A stretch of 64,000 bases of DNA, from contig NW_027437439.1 of assembly GCF_964204645.1 (NCBI RefSeq), forward strand, positions 1 to 64,000, given 5' to 3'. This document shows positions 1 through 11,000 of the stretch, one piece after another. The translations under genes and the position numbers were made by a program. Positions within the stretch are counted from its first letter, which is position 1, and every line of letters starts with the position of its first letter. The notes below the pieces were generated by a model. The model searched no databases and was not told the DNA's origin. It saw only the letters and a program-made list of their open reading frames with translations. This DNA comes from Tubulanus polymorphus. Its lineage: Eukaryota > Nemertea > Palaeonemertea > Tubulaniformes > Tubulanidae.

Positions 1-52
1 CGGAACTTAAAGAGTTAAAATCAGTTTCATCTCGGTTCGAGTTTCAGCTCTA

Positions 53-191
53 GGGCCGGTTGCATAGTCATGGCCTAGACTTAAGACCAGTCTAAGACCA
101 ACTTAGTTCTATAGCTTATCTAACAACTTAAGACCATTCTTAAGATTAAAGACCACTTTTGGACTTAAGTCACGACTGTGCAACCGGCCCC
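53..191. mobile_element. Palindromic miniature element, GGGCCGGTTGC ends
   Basis: Starts GGGCCGGTTGCATAGTC and ends GACTGTGCAACCGGCCCC, with TTAAGACC / GGTCTTAA motifs inverted inside. The same type recurs at 11665-11811 and 26631-26758. Its inner unit is amplified in tandem at 6757-7140 and 22430-22810. Confidence 0.6.
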
Positions 192-716
192 TGAACTGTA
201 AAACTGGGTCCATAGACGCCATCTGCGGAATACCTTCCAAGAGCTTCATTTCTGAAAACATTTTCAGACGAGGACCCCAGACCCTGACTATGTAACGTAG
301 AGAACTTTTCTACTCCGGGTGCCCTAAAAGGGAGCCATTTACTCTCTGGGTATAGCTCTTGATCCATTTCTCCTAGGAGAGGGGGGCTGATGAACGAGGA
401 GTATATTGAAAGACCGTATCAACTAACCGGCCAGGCAGGTGCCCTGATAACATAACATCGCAATCAACAATCGAGAAACTGTCAAAAAATCATAGCAAAT
501 AAATGTTCTTACAAAAAATAAAATAATTGAAAACTTTAAACCAGAACGGAAAGGAGGAAAAACCATCATTCTTTTCAAGGAGATTTGGAGGCAAGTTCTT
601 TTCAGGATCCATTTCCGCAGTTGTTTAAGTTACCCTAGAGTTGAATAGAGTTCAAATATTTTCAGTAACGCTAGAGTAAAACATTAACAGTTCATGGCAT
701 AAAGATTTGACTAATA

Positions 717-1047
717 CCCTTTCAGAGCTTGTACCCTGCTACGCGGTGTATAATCTACACACCCTATATCGTATCTATCTGCGGTGCGGTGTATTTATGA
801 CATTGTTGATTAGTAAAAAGCTCTATTGAAAGATGCAGCACCGGTCAAACATTGTTAGTATTAGTAACCGATGATACACCGCACTGCAGGGTAAATTCAG
901 TATAGGGATATACCCATTATACACCGCGCTAAGGGGAAGACGTAATATAGCAGTATACCATTTATACACCGCACCGAAGTGGAATTTTCCAGAATTTTTG
1001 AATTATCATAAGCATTTTAGGGTATGAAATTGTCAGCACTGAAAGGG
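717..1047. mobile_element. Degenerate TTAA-type miniature transposon
   Basis: Begins CCCTTTCAGAGC and ends GCACTGAAAGGG followed by TTAA. The left flank reads AATA, so the target duplication has decayed. The inside carries the ACACCGC / GCGGTGT motifs of the family described at 3145-3528. It lies beyond the 3' end of the phosphodiesterase gene. Confidence 0.6.
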
Positions 1048-2005
1048 TTAAAACTACGAGTCAGAATTGAACCCATCAAACTCTAGGGCTCGAAGAACTT
1101 TGGAATTAGCCCCGCGAATCAAGGTACCAGGTATACGAAATAGCCAAAATAGAGAAAGCCGGTGGCGAGGGAAAAATGAAGCGAGGTAACTCTGATAGGG
1201 AAATGAGTAAATGAAAGGATGTCTGTACTCAATTCTATTATCGCGAAAGAGTAACCTCGAGTAAATGAGTACCATGCTTTTTTCCCGGATAGTTGGTTGA
1301 AGGTCGTTAAGTGCGGTGCATTATTCTATATACCAGGTAGTAGAGAATGTTGTTTCCGTTGAGATGAACAAAATTTCAAATAAATTTGGGGAAAGCGAAA
1401 ATCAATAAATTGAAAATAAATCTTTTTTTTTTAAATACGCTCAAATCAAAGGAGACAAACGACGGCAGACCCAGTTCCAAAACGGTCTTATTTCACGGCC
1501 TTATTTTGGTCTTAAGATCTCAGACCACGCTTAGTGCAAACAGCCCCTGGGCCCAGTTTAACGAAAAAGTTTAAGCTTAAAAGGGTTAAGTTTGAATTGT
1601 TGTCCTCAATGAAAATATGTTAGAAGTAACCAATAGCAATAACACCGAAAATCTTAGTTAAACTTTTTCGTGAAACTGGGCCCTGGACTGCGAAAACTGG
1701 GCCAAGCTTCTTAAAATGTGAAAAATGTGCACTTTTTTGAAAGAGCATTACGACTTGCCGACCGGGTTCAGACCAAATTAAGTTTCCCGAGTCTCTTCGT
1801 TCAAACTCATGACTGGTCAATTGAGGGACGTGCCGAAATAGATTTGCGACTTTTCGATGGAACTGGATCCGTCGTTTGAAGGAATAAAATGCAACTAAAT
1901 GTTATCGGAAATAAAGATTAAGAAGAAAAGCAACTATCCATGCGTACACACACTACTGATCGAAGGCCCGGGGTGCTGGGTGGAGCGCTGGCGGTGGTTT
2001 TAGTT

Positions 2006-5000
2006 TTAGATGACTAGTTTCTGTTTGATCTGTCGGTCGTTGCGTCTGTCCCTCAGCGGAATCACGCGCCGGGGCAGGGCGGCGCGTCTGCCCCCGCGGC
2101 CGCCACCGCCGACGGGCGATCTCAACACCGGCAAGAGCTTAAATCTGCAAAATAGACCAAACATCGAAACCGCGGGCTCGAAAATAAAAATACGCAATAG
2201 GATTACTACGAAAAAAAAAAAGAAAACAAAACAAACAATCGAGGATGGATTAAGGACAGAAAAAAAAATGTAACAAGCGTGGCGTGCAAAATCGAAACTA
2301 CTTAAGAGCGTTTATGGTTTGCGAGAAGTTGTTACCGATTTTCAATTGATTAAATTCTCGGTTAATTGCTTTTACCCATTTTAATCGATTAAATAAATTT
2401 CTAGAAGTTTGATTTGAACAGTCGCGAGAAATTGATTCAATTGAATTTTGATAATAGAATTCTCTATTGATCGAACTCTAATCAATCAAATTGATTACTA
2501 GGTTGATTGAATCATCGAAAGTTGTTTAATTCAATTGAATTTTGATAATAGAATTCTCTATTGATCGAAATTCTAATCAATTAAATTGATTTCTAACTTG
2601 ATTGAACGGTTGCGTGGTTGACGAATTTGATTGAATACTGAATTTAAACCTTGGTTCATTTAATGCTAGATTTATTGAATTTGGACTGACCAAATTTCTA
2701 GATTGATTAAATTACAAAGCAAATTTTCAAATATCGACATTATTCAAATGTATCAAACGACTTCGAATAATGTTCATTCAAATTTAATCATTTCACTCCT
2801 TTTTGGATTAAATCGAAACTTTCGGTGAATTTCACGATTCACGCAATAGATTGTTTTCAACTAATCCACCGGCTTATCAAATCAAACTTCAATTAATAAA
2901 ATACATTTTCAAACCTCAAATAGATCAATTAAGTTAAGATTGGATAATCATAATTGACGGTCATTAATTTCTTTTACTATCTACGCAGCAGCACAGTTAC
3001 GAGGACACGCAAGGTCACCAAAAAATACCACGGGAGGTAGGAAGGTCGAGAACAGCACGAAAAATACTTCGGGAATTTCTAAGAATTTAAAAACACGTAG
3101 TAAGGATAAATTGTATTGACTTTTAAACGCGACAAATCAGTTAACCCTTTCAGTGCGTCTACACCGCAGTGCGGTGTACGAATCAGTGATGGATTTTGCT
3201 AGTACACCGCACTGCGGTGTATTGATTTAATTAGTAATTACTAATTATCTTTTTTTTTTAGTACAAATTAATTAAACAAGTCAATGGTATACAAAATAGA
3301 TACATGCTAAGGTCCAGAGGACATTATAAGCAATTTCTAATTATCGCTCTTGAAAGATGGCAGCACCTGTCAAACATAGTGAAATATTAGTTACTAACGA
3401 TATACCATGCCAGGGTGTAGACGCACTATAGTGCTATTCCCGTTATTTAACACACTAGGGTGGGATTTTTCAGAATTTTCAAATTATCTTCAGCACTATA
3501 GGGTATTAATTAGCCAGCACTGAAAGGGTTAAAAACACGTAGTAAGGATAAATTGTAATGACTTTTAAACGCGACAAATCAGTTAAAATCGAAATTCGAG
3601 GAAAAAAAAAATCAAAATTTCTAGGGGGGAAAAAAATCTGAATTGACGATTGAATTTGGGATTTGAATGAATAAAACTTTTACCGAAAGCGAGCGAAATA
3701 TCTACGTACGTTAGCGATAAAAAATATAAACAGAACGTATTTAATAGACGACAACGCCACCTAAGTTTCGCGTAAACCGGGGAATGGTTCAACAGTCGCG
3801 AGTTAATTAACGAACGTTTGATGATAATCGATCGGAAATGAAGTAATTCTCGAATTTTAGAGTTGAATCGGACTCGCGTCTGCGGAGACAGACCCTACTG
3901 TCCATCGCGCCTCCACTCCCTGCAACGTTTTGATTCGTTATGTCCTTAATAATCAATTGACCTGCCTTTATTACGCATCAGTTCATTCGGAAAGACGTTC
4001 ACTTTCAGATAATAAACAATGATTTTTGGTAAACTAGTTTTTTCATCCATTTATCGGCGATTGTTTGACCAGGATACGCTCGCGTTACGCTCCAACCCGC
4101 TCCACAAACCGAAATTTAGCGCCGCCTGCTGAATTTTGTAATGAAAACGACCAGGAGTACCACAGTGGTGAGTTAAGATTTGACTCAAGGGTTAACTCAT
4201 TGAAAATGAACTGATTTTAGCTCACGAATCAACTCTTACTTGCAACTGTGGAACTGGATCCTGGTGAACATGTCTTAGCTCAGTCTCCCACAAGAATTTC
4301 TAACAGCCTACGTATTTCTCAAAATTGAAGGATTTCAAAAGGAGTTTTGGGCATTTTGCTCAAAATTAACAAAAAGTTTCAAAAACTTTAAAAGCATCTT
4401 CCATTTCAAAGGAGTTTCTAAGGAATGATAATAAAATGGTTCCCACAGTTACAAGAATTATAAATTCCCAATTTTTTTCCCTAGTATTTCATGGGTGATT
4501 TTTCAATTTATCCAAATGGAAAATGGGGCCTTCATTAAAAATGAACAGATATCATCATACTACAGTCAACTTTTTAGTGGCAACTGGTTGATGAAGGTTA
4601 TTTTCTAAGGACATCGCTGAAGAAAATTGCCCTTGGCAAATAAATGCAATACATGAAATGTGAATGAATTTTTCCAAATATTTCCCTGATTTGAGGACAA
4701 TCTCTCAAATTCCCAAATATTTCCAAACTGGGATAGATCATTTCAAAATTCCCAAGTTTTTCCCAATCTCCCTGTTTCGTGGGAACCATGTTTAATAGTA
4801 ATAATAATAATGTGTCTAAATCCAGCGAAGATGCACCGAGCAAGAACCAAAGAGTCGTAAGCGACTCTCAGAGTCATAATCATTGATCGATTGATTTTAT
4901 TTTCATAGAACATAGTTTAGTATAATAATTTATCTTACAAAATACCACAATGGACTATGAAGGACTCGTCCAGAGCCTGAAGGTACGTTCACTGAACGAA

Positions 5001-8000
5001 ACAGTGCGTAATAAAGGCAGATTGGCGCATCGTTTATGACATCGAAAACCCAGACATTCACGCAAAGGATATCAGCGCGACGGACAGTACGTCGGTTATA
5101 CGGAAGGCTTTTACGCGACAAATATATGACTAAGAGGCAATAAATAAGAACGGGAAAAATTTCTCACACCGCGACGGTAAGAAAAGAGTGCTCCTTAAGT
5201 TAAAATCGATCGCAAATTCCGACCGTATTTCGAGATAGATATTCTCACGAATTTGTTTCTACAGATTTTATTATAAAAATCTAGATTCTAGTCCGAAAAA
5301 GTGGGTTTTTTCGAAATCATTTTTTTTTCTCGTTGCGTTAAGCGTTAAATAAAGATCGTTAAAAATCCAAAACACACCGCAAATATTAGACGTGTATATC
5401 ATATAAATAGGTTACTACGGTAATTTGGTTGTTGTATAGAACCGCGTTGTTTTTACTTGGTACGTACCTTTGCGCGATGAAAATGAGAACGATGGCGATC
5501 AACGAAATCGAATCGACGATAATCCAGATTATCAGGTACGTCGTCGGCGACTGAAAAGAGAGAAGTTTCGGATTTTCGTCTTAAATTGTTGTTATCGTCC
5601 TCAGAAGGCTACTGTGGCAACGGAGGATTGCGATTGTGACAAGTGAGGATCCACCAGGTGTCCCTAGTGTGCGGTAGGACATCAACTACTGCGGCAATAG
5701 AGGATTCCACTTATGGCAAGTGAGCATCCACCAGGTGTCCCTAGTGTGTGGTAGGAAATCAACTACTGCGGCAATAGAGGATTCCACTTATGGCAAGTGA
5801 GCATCCACAAGGTGTCGCTCGCGTGTAGTAGGTCATCGACTACTGCAACAATAGAGGATACCACTTGTGGCGAGTGAGGGTCCACCAGGTGTCGTTAGTG
5901 TGCAGTAGGACATCAACTACTGCGACAATAGAGGATTCCACTTGTGATAAGCAAGGATCCACCAGGTGTCACTAGTGTGCAGTAGGACGTCAACTACTGC
6001 GGCAGTAGAGGATTCCACTTATGGCAAGTGAAGATCCACCAGGTGTCGCTAGTAGTTACTCAGTCCTCCTTGCTTAAAATTTCTCCTACGTTCCAATCAA
6101 AATCGAATCAACTTTTCTCAGTAGCATCTACCCTTAAAATCGCGACAACGTTTTCCAAGAATACTGACCATACGCCACAACGGTGCGTTCATATCGGACA
6201 GGGTCGTCACCCGGTTTGTGATAACCATTGAAACGCCGCTGCACCAATACAACGAATAAAGCCATACGGAATCGATCACGTACATTATCACAGTTATATT
6301 ATTTCGACGAAGTTCCCTGCAAAATAAAAGAAAACAAGATAATTAATTTTAATAAATTATTTGACGCCTGCGAAAAAAAAGGTAGAATTTTTCTGATAAG
6401 CAAATGTGGGTTGGATATTTGAAATCGAAGTTTTAAAAAATTTGGGGAATTATGAGAGTTGGCGATTGGTTAGGTGATACAGGTCTTCCGACTGTAAATA
6501 GTGGTTTAGATTTTTTTATTGAAAATTGTCAATAATGATACTGAACTTGCGACCGACTCAGTTCATTTCACTTTTGCCTCGAAGCTGGTCTGCAACTTCA
6601 TTGCCTCCATGGCTGAGGAAAGAGCTCTTCTGATGTCTGCTTCATCATGACTTTGGAGCATATCATGTGGCCTAACCCAGTCAGTTTGGCTGCCACTCGA
6701 TATCCTCTTGAGTCTGGGTTGAAGTACTACGACAAATAATACCTCACGATTGCGGAACTGGGCCCAGTTACACAGTCGTGACTTAGGGCCAAAAGTGGTC
6801 TTTAATCGTAAAACTAGTCTTAAGTTGTTAGATTGGCTATAGAATCAAAATGAGCTTAAACTAGTCTTAAGTTGTTAGATTGGCTATAGAATCAAAATGA
6901 GCTTAAACTGGTCTTAAGTAGTTAGATAGGTTATAGAACCAAAACGAGCTTAGACTGGTCTTAAGTTGTGACATTGGTTGAAGAACCAAAATGAGTCAAG
7001 ACAGGTCTGAAGTTGTTACATTGGCTATAGAACTAAGATTGTCCAAGACTGGTTTTAAGTTATAAGTAACAACTTAAAACCGGTTCTATAGCCGATGTAA
7101 CCTACATTGGCTATAGAACTAAGACGGTCTTAGACTGATCTTAAATCACTAGGGTGGAATTTTTCAAAATTTTCAAATTATCTTCAGCACTATAGGGTAT
7201 TAACTAGTCAGCACTGAAAGGGTTACTAGAACTGAGTCGTTGATAGTAAATTACTAGCCGTTTTTGAAAGAGTACCTAATATCGTCCAGCGTAAGATCGC
7301 TGTATTTCGAATTGACGTATTTGGCGTTACTGTTGAGAATGTACCGTACGCCTTTACGACCTTCGATGACCTTCTTGACGCCGGTCAATTGCAGCGCGCC
7401 GACGTCGCCCGAATCTTCCAACCACAAAACCTGAAAACGACAAAAAATAATTCGAAGTTCGTACCAAGTTGGGTTCTGGAGCCTGGAGCCACCCCTTGTG
7501 CGGTAGTTTTTCCCCGATTTTTCCACGTGATTATTCAAAATTCTCCCCGAGTGAATCAGAAAATTTCTAGGTTCAAAATGTTAGATAAAATTCATTCATT
7601 TTTCATCAATCACGTATCGATAAAAAAGATAAGGTCAATAGCGTCGCACGTTTTCCAGGTTTTTCGGTAAAATTGTCAAATTCCCTGACAAATTCCTTTT
7701 TTTTTTTTTTAGATTTTTCTGACCCTTGAGTTTTCCAGGTTTTCCAGGCGAGTGGCCACCCTGAATTTTGATTAAAAAAGAAAAAAGAAACATTCGTCAA
7801 CAAGTTAACCCTTTCAGTGCGGTGTATAAATCAGTGATAGATTTTGCTAGTACACCGCACTGCGGTGTATTGATGTAATTAGTAATTATAACTCTTGAAA
7901 AATGGCAGCACATGTCATATATAGTGAAATACTAGTAACTAACGATACACCGCGCCGCGGTGTAGACGCACTATAGCGGTATTCCCGTTATTTAACACAC

Positions 8001-11000
8001 TAGGGTGGAATTTTTTAGAATTTTCAAATTATCTCCAGCACTATAGGGTATTAATTTGTCAGCACTGTGAAAGGGTTAAACGAAGTATTTTTACCTTTTC
8101 TAGAGGAATTCCTGATTTTTTAATAGTTTCAGCAGTAATATTTGCGTGCAGCCCGTAAAACGGATGCAGCTCGTCTTTGTAGCCGGATTTTATATCGAAC
8201 ATCACCGATTTTTTCGTGCGATTCGCGTATTTCAAATACCGCAGCAACGTCGGTATTTCCTGCTTTTTGTAATCAACGATTTGCTCGTTCGTCAGCGAGC
8301 CGACTGTCCCGTACGGGTCTTTCTGAAATTGGATTTGAAACGTGCAATTAACTGCGAGATCATGAACAACCGCAGAACTGGATCCAGAGTCAATTTAAAC
8401 CAACGCAACTGTGGAACTGGATCCAGAGTCAATTAAACCCATACAACTGTGGAACTGGATCAAGAGTCAAATTGAACCCACGCAACTGCAGAACTGGATC
8501 CAGAATCAATTAAACCAACACAACTGTGGAACTGGATCCAGAGTCAATTAAACCCACACAACTGTGGAACTGGATCCAGAGTCAAATTGAACACACAGAG
8601 CTGTAGGACTGGGTTCAGAGTAAAAATTCAACCCACAAAACAATGCACCCAAACCCATGTCACTGTGGAACTGGGCCCAGTCAAATTAAACCCACACAAG
8701 TGTGGAATTGGATCCACATTCAAATAGAACCCTCACAACTGTGGAACTAAATTCAGAGAAAAAATAAACCCGCACACAACTGGGCCCAGCGGGAAATTCA
8801 ACCCGCACAACTGTGGAACTGGATGCGGCGGCAGGGCTCTCACACACGTACGTACCTGTAAAAAGAAGCTACCGGCGTCTAGTTTCAGTAAGTCTGATAT
8901 ATTAAACCGCACCGCCAGTTCGTTCACTCGGTCGGGGAATATTTTTTGAACGTTAGTCGTACGGAGCAGTTTATCGTCGTGTAACATGAACGCAACTCCA
9001 TCGGAACTACACGAAAAAAAAAACCAAACAAAACAAAACGATAATTTCAACGGAACAAATTAAATATTAACGAAAAGGTGCCACCTCGTGGCCAAGTCCA
9101 AAAATGGCTCCGTACTTTGTAGGTATTGGTCCATAAACCATTCATACCAAATTTGGAACTGATCTGATTAAAACTGTAGGACTAGTAGCGATTCGAAGAA
9201 ATCGTTTTTCTCAAAATTGGAAGAGTTCCTGACATTTTGTTCAAATCAAAGCGATTTCAAACACCTTTAAAAGCATTTTCCATTTAGAAGGATTTTCCAT
9301 TTCCTTTTTAAGGAATCAAGGAGTCAAATAGGGAATTCCTTAGTTCCGGTCCTGAATTATTTATTTTTAAAGAAATTAATAATCAATCATAATGAATCTG
9401 GGTTTTACCTGACACGGACGTCTGATTCAAGTGCTACGGCTCCATGCTGGACGGCGCTTTCAAACGAAGCTAACGTATTTTCCGGCGCGAACTGAAACCA
9501 AAATGAAAAATATTTCACATTTTTGCATTTCAAACGAAACCTTGCGTAAAAAAATAATTCGTCAGAGTCGATCACAAGCTCACAGCCTGAGTTTGTGTAC
9601 CCAGTTTAACTGCAGCAAGTGAGGATCCACCAGGTGTCACTAGTGTACAGTAGGACATCAACTACTGCAGCAAGAGAGGATTCCATTTGTGGCAAGTGAG
9701 CATCCACCAGGTGTCACTAGTGTACAGTAGGACATCAACTACTGCAGCAATGGAGGATTCCACCAGTGGCTAGTGAGGGATCCACCAGATGTCGCTAGTG
9801 TGCAGTGGGACAGAAACTACTGCGGCAATAGAGGATTCCATTTGTGGCAAGTGAGGGATCCACCAGATGTCGCTAGTGTGCCGTAGGACATCAACCTCTG
9901 CGGTAGTGGATTTCACTCGTTGCAAGTGAGGTCCCCCTAGGTGTCGCTAGTGTGCGGCAATATAGGATTGCACTTGTGTGATAGACAAAATGGAAACAAT
10001 TGACTTACAGCAGCGTTGCCGCGGTGGCCGATGATTTGAGGTTTAGCCGGAAGGTGACTCGACTGGCAGACACACGGCGAACTAACCAGCAGCGGACTTA
10101 GATATAAAAATAACATCCACACGATAAAGGCAACTGACCAAAATATCTTCAATCCTGAAAATAAGAACGAAATCATGTTGTAAGGTTTACTTTAATTTGG
10201 ATATTTCATTTTTTTTCTTCAAAAGTTGTCAAACTCCTTCTCTGTGGCTCGGTGTTGGGGGAAAACTCTGGTGCCGTGTTGACGCATTGGAAGGGATGAA
10301 ACGTACCTTTTGTTCTAATTCGAAGCCACTGTCCGGCCATTAACCAGGACAACAACGTCATAAGACAAACAGCACCAATCTGAATGAATGGACCAGTTAT
10401 CTGAAATACACGTCAATTACGTCAAAAGCTCATTTTCACAAACTCAGGGCCGAGTTGTACAAATCAAGACCAGTCTTAGAATTAAAGCTGGCATCAATCT
10501 GCAGCCTGAAACCATTCATAATCGAAGTGCAAAATATGATCATCTTTTCAAACATAAAATGTCTAATTTCTCAGGTGAAGCACTGAATACATGTGAAGTG
10601 TGGACGATCAGTTTTTGAAAGTGAGCTGAATATATGTCTGATGTCTGGTGATTGTAGTTCATTTTCAATCTGAAATGTCTCACATGAAGTCCTGAACACA
10701 TGTGAAGCGTGGACGATCAGTTTTTAAAAGTTTGCTGATAAAATGTCTAATGTCTGATGTTTGTAGCTCAATTTCAATTAGAAATGTCTCAGGTTACGTT
10801 CTGAACACATGTGAAGTTGTGCTTTAAGTATTGAATGTCTGAAGGGTTCAAGGTTCAAGGGGGAGACCGATATATCTTCATAAGGTTTAACCCTTTCAGT
10901 GCTGGCTAATTAATACCCTATAGTGCTGAAGATAATTTGAAAATTCTGAAAAATTCCACCCTAGTGTGTTGAATAACGGGAATACCACTATAGTGCGTCT

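Noticed and set aside
4950-4982. ATG plus 11 codons ending in a good donor (CTGAAG|GTACGT) as a first exon on the plus strand
   Set aside because: No acceptor-led second exon could be found and the frame has no recognisable content.
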